56,765 bases of DNA from Diphasiastrum complanatum (taxonomy: Eukaryota > Streptophyta > Lycopodiopsida > Lycopodiales > Lycopodiaceae): NCBI GenBank assembly GCA_029204225.1, contig MU833411.1, positions 1-56,765 on the forward strand. Direction: 5' to 3'. The first letter of the stretch is position 1; each line of letters opens with the position of its first letter. A model generated the notes under the pieces. The model made no database searches. It saw only the letters and a program-made list of their open reading frames with translations, and had not been told where the DNA came from. The position numbers and the translations under genes are program-made. Of this stretch, positions 11,885 to 25,689 are shown piece by piece.

Positions 11885-11947
<63 letters not shown>
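11885..11947 (-). repeat. (GA)n/(CT)n microsatellite in the GRAS 5' leader
   Basis: About 31 repeats, reading as CT in the sense of the GRAS gene, ending 68 nt before its start codon. CT-rich leaders are common in plant 5' UTRs. Tract length could vary between individuals and influence expression, but that is inference. Confidence 0.9.
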
Positions 11948-11950
<3 letters not shown>

Positions 11951-12006
11951 GAGATGAATGAAGCAGCTTGTGGCCGTCAGAGCAGCTTAAGTAGTAGAGC
12001 ACAGCT

Positions 12007-12013
12007 CTTTATA
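12007..12013 (-). promoter_or_regulatory. Candidate TATA box of the GRAS gene
   Basis: The minus strand reads TATAAAG, about 190 bp upstream of the start codon and just upstream of the CT tract. This would place the whole CT microsatellite in the transcribed leader. Confidence 0.4.
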
Positions 12014-12602
12014 ATTAGGAAGTCCAAAAAATGAAACAGATCAAACAAGCAGGAAGAATAAAACAGAAGCATCCGAAAACTGATGACACATGCAGCAGAC
12101 TACTGCTGTTTATTCTTCCTGACCATATATGTATCGTGTTTATCACCCTCCCTGACACTAGCCACAACAGACACACAAAATGCCACAAGCTCAAGATTAC
12201 AAGATTCTAGATACCTGGTACAAAGTGGCACAGTTTCAGAGACAAGTAGTTCTGCAATGCATGAAAACGGAGCATCAGCCAACCCCCAAACAACACACTC
12301 TTTTGGATTGACTTAGCTCAGTTCTTCCATTCACTACTTTCATTCAAAGGAAGACAGTCAAACCTGCAGTATATGATGTGAGGCTTTTTTCAGCTGAGCT
12401 GAGGGAAGAAGAATATAGCTGGTTTAGAAGTAGGAAAAAACCAATTAAACAGCAACAACAGCAACAACAACACAATTAATCACATATCACAAACTAAGTA
12501 GTACAATGAAACTTATAAATCAGAATGGCTGCCTTGCATACATCTTAATGTGTTTAGTAACTTCATGAAGAGGATAGACTTCATGGGGATATGGACATGG
12601 GA

Positions 12603-12847
12603 TATGGACTAGGTATTCGTGATGCAGAGGTGGGCTACAGGCTATAGCACTCCAAGGCGCTCGGAGCGGCGAGGGTGGCTACAAGCAGTAGCCCACCGTT
12701 GGATCACGAATACGAGACATAGCAGTTCAATATTTACGGTACAGATTAAAGACATTTCAAAATCTCTGCTATGACTCAGAATCTGCCTCTTTCTAGCCAA
12801 CCGGATGATGCCATGTGTCCAATATCACTCCTCACACATGCTATGAT
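12603..12847 (+). mobile_element. Hairpin element copy A, upstream of the GRAS gene
   Basis: About 245 bp, matching 44220-44455 in reverse complement at roughly four bases in five. It contains a 26-bp inverted repeat (12613-12638 with 12688-12713; GTATTCGTGAT and GGTGGGCTAC pair, with a 5-base mismatch between) around a GC-rich 49-bp loop. A ~130 bp tail contains CATTTCAAAATCTCTGCTATGACT. It has no ORF. It lies 0.6 kb beyond the predicted TATA box, hairpin end towards the gene. Confidence 0.8.
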
Positions 12848-14517
12848 TGTATATTGTGACCAGAAGGCTAATTCAACTATTTGGTGTTCTTTAGTTCATA
12901 AGTAAGGCCAAAGAATTAATTCATCACTAAGGCCAAATGAAAGAAGGAATATGTGCAGACTTTCTGTCCAAGGAGGCTAATTCAACCATATCTACACTTT
13001 GTAAGGCTCCAAGCTTCCATGAGTGCACTAGGTGGTATTTTGGAATGTGCGAAACCTTTTACACACTAGGTTGGATTCGAGCATGTGCAAGCATGGAAAG
13101 AGTTTTGGTTTTTATCTGATTTGACTCCTCTAGAGGACAAAGTGTGATTATATGAAGTGAGATAATACCATATAATAGGAAGATACAATATTGAGATATT
13201 TGGGATGAGATGGTGATGCTAATTGTTGAGTTGGAATATGAGACATAGTGATGCACATGTGTCCACCATAGCTAATTAAATATAAAAATTTATTGTATGA
13301 ATATGCACACGTGATATGTAATAGTACGTAAGCATTCGCAATTAATATCTATAACTGGCATAATATATCAATACAAGGGGTATGTGTTTCAAACATGCTT
13401 GTATGTCTCCTCGGGCTACATATCCATGATGCTACTTCCCTATCAAGAGGCTATGTTGAGATGGACCACTCTTTTTGATAACATGCCCATACTTCACTCC
13501 AATTAGGCAACAATAATCAATGCAAGCAAGCTAGAAGTGTTTCCAATCTAGTCGTAGAATGTGGACCTTTTTTTTTTTTTCTCGCGAAGAAAACTAACCA
13601 TAGATTAGATACTTTTTACAAAAAATACAAAGTAGTAGTAAACTTAAAGAAGCATAAGCTTATCAGCCTCTTTAAAGATGAGTAGAGGGGAGATGTAAAA
13701 ATCATCATTCCCAAATTCTCTACTATTCCTAGAATGTGGACTTTGAAGTCATCAAAGTTCTACGTTGCATCAAAGCTATGAATGCCTTTATTACAATAAG
13801 GATGCTGGAGGATTTTGCACACATATGGGAATGGTAATTTATGATCACATAAATTACACATTGATCTTCACAAATGAATTTAGACAAAACGTGATACATT
13901 GTGCATGAATGTGAGCACTTCAAGCATAAGTTGGAGGTAGGTCTATAAAATCTTGTAGAGCCAACACGTGGTAATGCAAAGGCTATGGTCTTTTACCAAT
14001 TGAACTCTTTGTATTGAGGTTAAAGGTCAACATGAAGTGAATATGAAGGCAAACTTGAAGATTGTGGTGGTCATAGGCTCTATATATTTTGCTTTTTTGC
14101 ACAAACTCTTATTTTTTCACCCTATAGCCTTTAAGAATGAGAGAATGGTCACTCTAGTGAACTTTACTAATAAGTCACTTGCAATGTTACATCAAATGTT
14201 AGAGGGAGATGTAACTTTTAAAAATACACGAACCACCAATAAAGGTCTCTAGAAAGGCTATCTTCTCAGGTAAGAGTTGGCCAAAAAAGTCCATTAAATT
14301 GTCACTTACTTTTGCCTAAAATAGCCTTAACAAATAAAACTTAAGAATTTCACATATCATTCTCTACAATAGATCAATTAACATGAATTAGTTAAAATAA
14401 TACCAACAATAATTGAAATCTTTATGGGCCAGAAAAGTCATGTAAGTTGCTTGATTTTTTTCTTATGTAGGTCATCGGGTTTGCCTATTATCGATTATAT
14501 GGTGATCAATCTAGTGC
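12848..14517. other. Intergenic sequence without a recognisable gene
   Basis: Short ORFs on both strands show no known domain. A T14-type homopolymer lies near 13568. The sequence is unremarkable and AT-rich. Confidence 0.35.
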
Positions 14518-15614
<1,097 letters not shown>

Positions 15615-18110
15615 TTTCAATTACATTGCTTTACAACAGTTTAACCTCAATAATATTTTTTCCATGTTCTCATGAATTTTCATGACAAAACAATGAAAAA
15701 TCATAATAAGGCACCTCATCATAGCCAAGTTTATGATTCCCCATGCTTGAATCTTGAATACATATTAGTAAACTAGAATATCTAGGGAACTTACCCTCCA
15801 AAATTTGTAGATAATGTGAACATCAAATTCCTTTGGCCTATTATTTAGTGTCAGGATTTGCTTGTTAGTATTAAGCTTTGAGTTGAATCGAATATTCATT
15901 TTTGGATTCCCTCATAAATGTAGTGAGCAGTTCTAGAGTATAGACTTGCTTCCTTGCATAGTGTGTCCTCAAGATGATAAAACTTCCTAGCATGTCAATG
16001 AACTACATACAATGGTGTCTCTAGAGTAAAATTTGGCTTGACCCAATGAGTTTATGATGTTGACGATATAATGCCATATAGAGAAACTATATTCATGACT
16101 AGGAATCTGCACCATCTTCTATAGAAAGGAACGTGTCTTTTGGGTCATAGCTTTGACTATTGACTAGACGGGCTTGGAGCTAGATGCACAAAAGAAGAAT
16201 ATATGCATATAATTGGGCACATAGTAGGAGTGAACGTAGCAAACTTTTTTTTGGCTTGGGGTCGGCCAAGATTGTGTCAGATGTATTGAGATATGATTTT
16301 TGTTTCCATTCTATATTGGAAATTGTGAATTTAAAGGTGGACATGTGAATGACTCTACCTATGTCCTCTTACTCATAGAATTTTATTTTCAATATTTTTA
16401 CAATATGACTTTATTGAAGAGAGCCTCGTAAGAAGAGATATCAATCTTCATCATGTCCAAAGCACAAAGAAAACTTATCCAAGTTTCCACATTCATGTGA
16501 TGAATATACATACTCAAGAAAAATTCCTTGATGGAACTAAACTTTTTTTAAAAAAAAGGCCACCATCTATTACAATCCAAAAATGTCCATGTACATACAT
16601 TTCACTGTATTGGCAAGCCCAAGTGATCTTGCTCACTAGAAAAAGAGCACATCGTGCATGAAGTCTAAAACATAGATGAATGCATCTTAAAGATAATGCA
16701 CATATTTGTTATTTCCTTGTAATAAGTGTTTCTAGCAAAAGCAAGCTAGTTACAAGCCAGCCAAATTACTCGAAGTTGATTTTTCACAAAAGTAGGTATA
16801 GTGAGATGTCATTATCTCTTAAAAGATTTGTAACAAAGATTGCCTAGTCTTTATTAAATAGAGGAAGTCCCAATTTGGTGTTTCTCTAGAGAAGAAGTGC
16901 TATGTCATGTCCTGTTGCTGAGGATTTGAGAATAATCCAAGACATGGGAATTAGGCCTTTAGAGTTGAGTTGATTCGTTTTGCCTTGATATTCCAATCAA
17001 GGCCATATAATAATTATTAACTTGAGAGGGCCTAAGATAGTCCTAATGTGACATGTGCATTGCCACGTCATGTGCTTGACTATCAAATGCATGATGAGGT
17101 ATATTCGTGCTAATTGAGGGTGGTTTCACACCACAGTGCCTAGCAATATGAAAGTGTGAAGTGTCAAAAGTTGGTTGGCCTATGTAGTCCAAAGTGACTC
17201 CTAGGGCTTTCACATGACTACATGTCTCTTGCCCCTATGTGGCAGATGGACTATGCCACGTAGGGGGAAGTGATGGCTATTTTTGGGCTAGGGAGAAGTG
17301 CCCGTCTTCTCCACCTTCTCCTTGGCAAAAGGTCTCATTAAGGCTATTTGGTAAACTCCCGCCATGAGCCATCTCTCTCATGCCATATATCTCTAGGAGA
17401 TGCACCATTTTTCCTTGAGCTTCATCGCCAGATTTACGTTCACCACCATTGCCAGATTGATAATCACCACCTACTTTTTGGCACTGCTCACCACCATTGC
17501 TCTCTACAAAGGAAATGCACAATCGTTCAAACACCATCATTGTAGTGCCCAACACCATCGTTCTCTGAAGGGGAAACACACTATTTGGAGCTCCTCAGAA
17601 AGCTACTCACCACCATTGCACTCTCACCTTGAAGGAAGGCATCGTTCCTCACCATCAGTCCTTCCTCCTCTTCTTAGAGCTCATTTACTCTAGATTTGCT
17701 CCTCAACAATATCACTCATATGCTTCAACGTTGCTCCTTTATGTGAAAATAATGACATAAATAGATCTATACACATTGAATGATAAAATTCAATTGCCTC
17801 CTATCCATGTCCATACTATAGTAGTTGTGCAATAGTCCTCACACGTGTGAAATCATTTCATACAAGTTTAGATGCATTCTACACAATAAAACCAATATCA
17901 AGCTGCATAATTCTACAGCTGGGCAACAGAGTCCAGGAGCTACCTTTGATTTGCTTCGGCACTCTCCTTGTCGGTAATGGCATTGCTGAGTTTGTTGCTC
18001 AGCTCCTCGTTACTACTCTGCAAAGTAGCTCGTACATGTCTTTCCTCCTGCAAAGTCTGGATCTGCTGCTTGAGCAATAAATTTTCATTTTCAAAAGCAT
18101 TGGATTGCTC
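15615..18110. other. Long stretch without a recognisable gene
   Basis: No domain-bearing ORF. Around 17400-17650 a CACCACCATTGC word recurs, giving short low-complexity ORFs on both strands that I do not regard as genes. It probably contains old transposon sequence leading into the coding relic at 18111. Confidence 0.35.
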
Positions 18111-18758
18111 TTAAATTGCTTCAAGTACCTCCAGCGTAGCATCTTGTCTTCCTATTGCCTCTTCGAGAACTATGTCTTTCCTGCTCAAGTATGCTTGGGC
18201 TGCTTCAAGCTCTTTACTCTTGTGTGACAGCTCAGTCTTGATTTCCTCCAACTTTATATTTTTTTGGATTAGGTCTCTTCGGATGGAATCATACTTTGAT
18301 CCAAGCTTCTTGGAGACTTTTTCTAGACAGACGAAATGTTGAATGGCTGCATGTGTGTTTGACAGCAATGTACCAAAAGTCTTCATATATAATTCTTCAT
18401 CGAGGACTGGTGCCTCGACATCACTTTCGCTTTCCAACTGAATATCAAAAATTTGTTCTTCTTCTTGTGCTGGCTCCTGCTGGATATCTTCTTGCTTCTG
18501 CTCCTGCTCAACAACATTTTTTGTTTCTTCTTCTATTTCTTGGCTCTTTTCTGCACTGGAAGGCGGCTTATATTGTGATGACGGAGAGGACATCTTCATC
18601 GAGCTTCCTTGGTGCTGGCTTGATGATGATGATGCCATCTTTGTGGTGGTTGCCTTTGATGCTTGCATTTGGAAATTAGCCTCAAAAGGGACTAACTCTG
18701 GTAGTACCGGTGCAATTCTGATATCCTCCTGCACAGTTTCACACCGGCATGCATACAT
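18111..18758 (-). pseudogene. Unidentified coiled-coil coding segment (gag-like relic, part 2)
   Basis: A 215-codon open frame on the minus strand with no family I recognise. Its first half is low complexity: Ser-rich, then a Glu/Gln-rich acidic stretch (EEETKNVVEQEQKQEDIQ). The second half has heptad-like spacing typical of a coiled coil (KLEEIKTELSHKSKELEAAQ). It follows the segment at 18830-19308 on the same strand, separated by stops. A long coiled coil after an N-terminal helical domain is seen in some plant retroelement gag or accessory proteins, but that assignment is inference. The ATG used may not be a real start. Confidence 0.4.
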
Positions 18759-18829
18759 AGAATACCCATCTACAGACCAAGCCTGGAAAATTGATTAATC
18801 TCTACTAACTTACAGAATTGCTTAGAAGA

Positions 18830-19308
18830 AATCTGTCTGAAGGCAATGGGTTCTTCAGAGCTCTCAGCAGGTATTCCATGTGTGTGTTAGAAATAGTACA
18901 CTCTTGGTCCGGTAATAATATAGAAGCAAGAGCAAATCACACAAAGCTTTTGAGATTGGGGTCTCTGATATAAGAGACTTTATATCCCCGTTTCTCAAGA
19001 TAAACCTCTTCCTGAAAAACTATGCTCTTAGTGATGAAGTCTGGCTTTGTAATAGGCATATTGTCGTCCATAGGCAAACCTAAGGCACGACAGTAAAATC
19101 CTTTTGTAATAATTATCTCTTGATTCTGGACAGTGGTGAAAATATGTCCTTCCTTTGTCTCGCTCAGATTTCGGATCAGCTCATGGCACACATCCGTAAG
19201 GATTACTGATGGATTGAATTGAAGAAGTCTTTCAATTCGTGCTCGTATAGCTAATGGTTGTAAAACTGGTAAGACTGGTTTTGGGTGCATTTTGAACACA
19301 ATCACCAT
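18830..19308 (-). pseudogene. Unidentified conserved-looking coding segment (gag-like relic, part 1)
   Basis: The minus strand has a 123-codon frame from 19308 to a TGA at 18937. It then stays open in the same frame with protein-like composition (FALASILLPDQECTISNTHM, then EYLLRALKNPLP) to about 18830. Features include RIERLLQFNPSVILTDVCHE, KGFYCRALGLPMDDN and several predicted helices. The composition resembles N-terminal regions of plant transposon-associated proteins. I cannot name the family. The in-frame stop suggests decay. The ATG at 19308 has in-frame sequence of similar character near it and may not be the original start. Confidence 0.4.
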
Positions 19309-19689
19309 GACGCTCGCAATGGTAAACTAGCAATGGCGGAAGAGAGCTTGATCGTAACAATTCACGAAATTAGAGAGCAAGAGTAATGGAAAAGTAGTGG
19401 CAAAAAAACATAAGTGTTTAAGGTTTTTGGTATATTGATGATGTATCGATGGATTAGACAAACATTCAATGAAAGCGTGTCCTTTGTTTTGAAGGTACAG
19501 ACTCAGCAATAAAGTATCTAGTCCTAAAAAACAAAAATAGATAAATAAATGAAAAATAAACAAAATACACAAATGCTTCGCTCAGTTCGCAAAAGTTCAG
19601 CTCGGTATTTGTGAGTATTGAACTACAAAAATAATAATATACACAATCTATGAAACAATATATGTGATATTGGAAGCAAAGACTGTCAC

Positions 19690-20100
19690 TTTCTTTGTTA
19701 AAATGTATGGTGAAAAAAATGTATGAGCGAAAAAATATATTGGCGAAGAATATATCGATGAAAAATGCGAAGGTGTCGGGTTTTTTGCATAATTCCAATG
19801 TGTCGTTGACATGAAAACATGATGAAAACAAAGGTATGTACAAAATGATATGTTAAATATTAGCGAAATATTTTCACAAATTTCCCGAAGGTCAATCCTG
19901 AAAAATGCGAAGGTTGAAGTGTCGCAATTTTCGTGTTTCCCAAAATGGTGGATTTACTTAATATACCATGTTCCAAAATGGTGTCGCCTTTATCGCAAAA
20001 ATATTGTGAAAATGATGAAGCAAAGGTGTCGGCATTTTTTTGCAAAAAATGCAGCGAAAATAGAAATGTGGCGAAAGTGTCGCCTTTTTCGCACATAAGT
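19690..20100. repeat. LTR-like region rich in GTGTCG / GCGAAAAATGCG words
   Basis: Words such as AAAAATGCGAAGG, GTGTCGCAATTTTCG, GTGTCGCCTTT and GCGAAAATAGAAATG recur irregularly. The same vocabulary is found in the copia LTRs at 32479 and 36761 and in the array at 23090-23350. It lies directly upstream of the gypsy pol relic at 20190. Confidence 0.45.
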
Positions 20101-20189
20101 ATTTGAACGTTGTCACAAATACAAAATCTCCTTAAATCCAGAAAGGTGTCAAATTTGGGTCACTCATGGAGTTGTCCTTGGACATGTGA

Positions 20190-21960
20190 TATCAAGACAT
20201 GGCATTGCCAGGGATTATTCCAAGATCAAAGTCATTGTCAAGTTACCGCCGCCAGGAACAATTCAAGGAGTCTACGTGTTTATGGGTCATGCAAATTACT
20301 ATCAGATATTTACTCTGTACTTTGCGGATTTAGCAAGACCTATATAGAAATTGCCTATTGTACCAATTTGGACAGTAGAGGCATTTGAAGCATTTGAAAA
20401 ATTGAAAAAAGCTTTAGCTTTTGCACTGATACTATGAGCTCTAATTTGGACAATTGAGTTTCATGTTCATACTGATGTATCAAAATATGCCATTGGATCA
20501 GTTTTGACACTACCAAGTGAATACAAGGAGGATCATCCTATTAGGTTTGCAAGTCGATAGCTTACAGATCCTGAAAAGAATTATTCGACAACCAAACGTG
20601 AAGAGTTGGCCATGATTTTTTTTGTTAAGAAGTTTCGACATTATCTATTGGCAACACATTTTGTATTTTATATTGATCATCAACCGTTACTTTATTTGGT
20701 GAACAAGACATGTAACACGAGCATATTGCAAGATGGCTACTTTTATTGACCGAATTTGATTTTCGGGTTGTGGTTCGAAAGGGTAAACAACATTATCTCG
20801 TCGACCATGTCTCAAAGATTGAATCAGCACCAATTAATACTGAAGTGGATGATGAATTACCAGATGCTGCATTGTTTTATGTTGAAGCAGTACCTAAGTG
20901 GGTAGCAGATATTGTTGAATATCTGATGCTAGGCCAACCTAATGATTTCTTGACAAAACTACAAAAGAGACCATTGATTCTTAAGGCATAACCTTATCAA
21001 TTGATTGCTGGACATTTGTATCACCAAGGAATGGATGATATTTTGTGAAGATGTGTTTTGCCGCATGAAGTACTTGAACTTATCATGTTTTCACATGATG
21101 GCATGGGCGGAGGACATTTTTCAACAGATATCATTCTTTGCAAACTTTTACAATCAGAGTGTTGGTGGCCTACACTTCATAAAGATACAAAGAAATATAT
21201 TCAGTCATGTGATGTTTGTCAACGAGCATGTCATTCTACACGACAGAATTATGAACCTTTACATCCAGTTCTATTGCAAGCACTGTTCGAGAAATGGGGC
21301 CTTGACTATGTTGGTCCTATTCATCCTGCGACAAGAGTATCTCAAGCTAGATATATCATTGTTCCAACTGATTATATGACCAAGTGGATTGAAACAAAAG
21401 CAGTTCGAGTTGCAGATGCAAAATCCACGGATAAGTTTCTTTATGAGCATATTATTATTAGGTTTGGATGTCCTATTGAGATCGTAAGTGATCGCAAAAC
21501 ACATTTTGTGAATGAAACAATAAAGTGTCTGTTGAAAGACTTTTTTTTATTATTCATCAGTTTAGTACTCTGTATTACTCAAGGGGTAATGGTCAAGTTG
21601 AATCTTTCAACAAGATTCTCTACAACATTATGACTAAAAAGTTTCGAAGCAAGTCGTTTTGATTGGGAACATAAACTTCATGCAGCATTGTGGGCATTCT
21701 AGACACAGCTTATAAAGGTAGTATGAATCAAACACCATTCCAGCTTGTCTATGGTCAAGATGTAGTTATGCTGATTGAATTCTTGATACATCTTTATGCA
21801 TAGCAGCAACGGAATGGTTGGATGAAGCGAAATTCTTATAGATGTGTAAAACTTTGTGAAACCAGATTGATGGCAGTTCATGTATTAGCAGCAAAGAAAG
21901 CCCGCCGTCTCAAGGCATGGCACGATCACCGTGATTACACAAAAAAGATCTGAAGAAATG
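20190..21960 (+). pseudogene. Decayed Ty3/gypsy pol (RT end, RNase H, integrase)
   Basis: Plus-strand fragments follow gypsy order. The RT C-terminal part reads PPPGTIQGVYVFMGHANYYQ near 20250, with TAG near 20345. RNase H follows: HVHTDVSKYAIGSVL near 20463, KREELAMIFFVKKFRHYL near 20600 and FYIDHQPLLYLV near 20670. After a frameshift comes a 20746-20991 linker. The integrase zinc finger (H-x-H ... SCDVCQ) spans 21058-21240, and the catalytic core WGLDYVGPIHPATRVS begins at 21294, with TDYMTKWIETK and IEIVSDRK. Stops and frame changes follow from about 21540, and traces of QTPFQLVYG persist near 21730. The N-terminal RT, protease and gag are missing. Sequence decay and absence of defined LTRs make this a dead remnant. 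Confidence 0.85.
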
Positions 21961-23089
21961 AGATCATCCACCTCAAATTTCTTTATATTGAGTTTGGCGA
22001 AGGTTCTTTTCTAGAGTTTTGCGGTTACGCGAATGTTCAGTAACTTACCATTTTGGAAACCTTCTCTGAGCATCTTATAGCCTTTATGAACCTTTGTCGA
22101 CCTGCCAGATGGATTTAGAATGCCCAAGTTAGGTTGGACATAGGTTCAGATCTCCAAAATTTGTATTTATTACAGTATCTAGGCGAAGGATGTTCTTAGG
22201 CGAATGTTAAACCTTCGTTGGATCTTGAAAACCTTCGCTGAATCAAAATGACGGCTATTTGATTGAATCTATCCAAGAGCCTACCATCCATTCCACCGCT
22301 CCACAACTTCTTGATGGTTGGTAACCTCAAGGAGGGCATTTCATCCCAGATCCTGCACTGCATTGTAGAGTCCAACTACAAGTTAGGATCCAAATCATTA
22401 GAGCCTTATGACTGGTTCAAAACGGTATTTGGAGAGTTGAAGAGAGCTATCAAGAGCAATTCCAAACAATAGTTTTCTTCTGGGCTCCTTCTCTCCTCCC
22501 TTGTTGTTTCGTACTTAGACAACAAAATTCATGGGTTTCATGCTGACTCCGTGTTGTCTATCTATGAAGACTGACAAGCCGAATCCTCCCTTCAAGCTTC
22601 CAGTTCTCATAGTCGCCGTCATGTACTTAGCGAAGTCGTTGTTCCTGACTCACCACCTGCGTCATGTCACCGTACTAGGCAAACATCTTCAGCTGCGCTT
22701 TCACTCCCTACTGCAACTCACACTGAACCGCCTATCTCCAATCCAATGATGCTTCCCTCGCCTCAGCTTTCTCACAGGGTCAGTTTGTGAACATTGGAGG
22801 TACCATTCCAATCAAAGCTGCCCAAGCCACCTCAACGAGCAATTTCACCAAACACGCAAGCATTTATGGGTATGTTGATGCTTCCAATCTCTTAGGGCTA
22901 GATGAAATTTTTGAGATGCCTCAGAATCTTGGACCCTTTGATTCCCAATCCCTTGGAAAATGATTTGATCATTTTCATGACGCTGCGAATGTTTTTGATT
23001 TATCCTTTCAGATCAGTCAACAAGATCAAGCAGATCAGGCACCAGATACCATCAGGGTCGTCCATGTAGTTAAATCACCCTCACATTTT
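21961..23089. other. Probable downstream part of the gypsy relic; no clear gene
   Basis: Repeated GGCGAAGG and CTTCGC words (about 21980-22250) resemble non-coding retroelement ends. From 22263 to about 22940 a plus-strand frame with stops reads Ser/Pro-rich text of protein-like composition that I cannot assign. Confidence 0.3.
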
Positions 23090-23350
23090 GGGAAAATGCA
23101 AAAAATTGACACTGTTGAAAATAGTTGAACTATTGAACTATGCTGAAGTGTCGCTTTTTGGGAAAAGTTGACACTGTCACATTTTGGGAAAAGTCGACAC
23201 TGTCGCATTTCAGAAAAAGCCGACATTGTTAAAAAACATAGTTCATTTCTACAGACTATAGCGACACTTAGTGTATTTCTGTAGACTGTTACGACACTTA
23301 GTGTATTTCTGCATATTGTTGTGACACTTAGTGTAATTTTGCAAAGTTGT
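23090..23350. repeat. Two adjacent minisatellites in an LTR-like region
   Basis: The first array (about 23143-23230) repeats a ~26 bp unit of the form TTTTGGGAAAAGTYGACACTGTC three to four times. The second (about 23250-23345) repeats a ~38 bp unit with GCGACACTTAGTGTATTTCT three times. Both resemble blocks in the copia LTR at 37480-37770. Confidence 0.6.
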
Positions 23351-24505
23351 TCTAAATGCTAATTCGTGGAAGTTCTTGAAGATGGCCAGGTCTTCAATGA
23401 TCTTCAAATTATTGAACTTAACATTTGAACTTCAAATATGATAGGATTGGTTACCCTTTGCTAGAAATCAGTCGGAAGCCTGTTGTAGATGTTCTTCAAA
23501 TTATTTGGTTGTCTAAGTTATGAATCCTGAAGGTATCAGATGAGCAGACATAGAACCAAAGTTGGTTTCACTTGGCCTAGATCAATGATCAATAAATGTG
23601 CAGGAAGAATCTTGAAATAGAAATTAGTCATTCACCAAGGAGACAACTGTGGACTTAATTTCCAACAGTCTGTCTATCTACTCTCGATTTTCGAACATAC
23701 ACTTCCAAGAGTCAACTTTAAATATAATATTGCAGTACGCAGGACCAAACTTTTTTGATCCGGGATCAAATTTAATTCAATCCTTACTTCACATGAATGC
23801 GCACGTCACTGATTCTATATGATAACATATGCACAAGAGATATCTTTACATCATGATTACTCACGTCTTTTAAGGTTTCAACTGGTCTTTCCAAAAGACT
23901 ACTCACATAGATTCAAATCTTCAAGGATTTTCTTCAGATAATAACTTCTCCTCTATAAATCCAGTGACTGATCCATAAAAATGTTTCAGTTCCAATTCTC
24001 GTTCACTCAACTTTGATCCACCAAGATAGCTGAACGCTTTGTTAATAGAGGTGGACATATCGTTTGAAGACGGGTGGTTACGATGCTAGATGTACATGAA
24101 GACTCATGCATTACCTCCGAAAGTTCTCCTTTCGTTAATTATTTTGCAGATGTGGAGGAAGTTTCCTCTAGAAAAACTGACCGTGAGCCACCTAAACAGG
24201 CTGCTCCATCAGAAATAATTAATCCTTGGCTTCAAGAACTTCGAGCGTTCCAAGTGTTACCCATTCCGTTAATTATCTGTGCAAGTTTATCCATATATAG
24301 TTTAATCATGTTACTATATCACGGAATCTGCTGAATGTAATGCTTTTGTATAAATATACATACAGAAAACTTGTGTTATCAATCCATCTTGATGTCGTTT
24401 GAAATCTTTGTTGTTGTCATCTTATTCTTTTACTGCTTTGAATACTTTTCAATTACTAGCGCAAGAATTTGATAACAGTTTTCATGTTGCATAGTCCATT
24501 GGAAT

Positions 24506-24705
24506 TCTCCTTATGTCTTTAAAAGGTCCACTAGTACCTCAATCTGTTGTTTAACAAAAGGGATGAATCTTCTAAAGTAGCTAACTCGTCCAAGAAATAA
24601 TCTATGCGAATCTCTAGTTTGTATGCTTCTAAGAAATTTCTTTGAGTCATTTTGAATATTGTTCCTTGAACCCCTGCATAGGATCTTCACCATTAGTAAC
24701 ACCAC
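24506..24705 (-). pseudogene. Ty3/gypsy reverse transcriptase scrap
   Basis: The minus strand reads RLFLGRVSYFRRFIPFVKQ, the FLG-x2-x-Y-x-RRFI motif found at the C-terminal end of gypsy reverse transcriptases, then QIEVLVDLLK. Only about 60 codons are recognisable and no neighbouring pol domain was found. Confidence 0.55.
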
Positions 24706-25638
24706 TTTCGATCTCTGGCAACGACGCCAAAATTTAGATCATGTTGTAACTCACTGAACTCAATTTTATAGATTTAGATGCAGTACAAATGATATCATTC
24801 CTCTTAAGAATTGAATTAGTGGTTGTTACTTTATATAAAGATCATATATAGTGAAATAGATGTTTAATTGGTCATCAACAGATGTTTAAATCAGAAGCCA
24901 ATGCTACCATATATTCAGATTTTAAATGTTTCATCTCAAATATCGATTTGCATAATGCTTCTAATTCATCTACTTTTCTCATACAACCATCTTTGTATGA
25001 TCACTATTGTACTGAATTGATTACCTCACCCAATTGCACAAGCCATAACACTATTCTCATATGGTTCCCATGTTATATATTCGATGGTTCGATTTAATAG
25101 TAAGCAATACACGCAAATGAATCAGAGGATCGACATCTCATCTCATCCTACTGCTCCATCCTCGAACACACAATTGTACTTGATATAAAATAACAAAATT
25201 CTCACTTAAGTCTGATTTAGATTAGTAGATCTATGTACTGCATCATGCATTCATTTCATTCTACACCAATAAACACTTAAAAAGAATAAAGAGATTTTAC
25301 TTAATGTCCAAACAATCATAAGCAACAATCCTGGAAATGATAAGTAGAAGGAGAGAGAGATTCACCACAACACATATAAGGTTCTCAACACTTCTTCTGT
25401 TCATTCCATTTCAAACAATTAGGTAAGTACAACGACTCTTTATAGCCTCGTGGCTGAATTCTAGAAGATAACTACCTAACTTAATTTGGTATCGAACTCC
25501 ATAGTTCAAGTCCTGGATCGATTTCCTAAATTTGATACATATCGAATTTTACTTAGTAATTTCATCCCAGCCAGAAAACTACTAAAAATCTATTCACTAT
25601 AATAAAATCGGCATTACTACTCCCAATGAAGTTAAGTC
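24706..25638. other. No gene seen
   Basis: AT-rich sequence between two retroelement scraps. Short ORFs have no recognisable domain. Confidence 0.3.
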
Positions 25639-25689
25639 CTAATTCTTCACAAAGATAAAAATATTGAAAACAAGATTAAGTGGGCCTTC

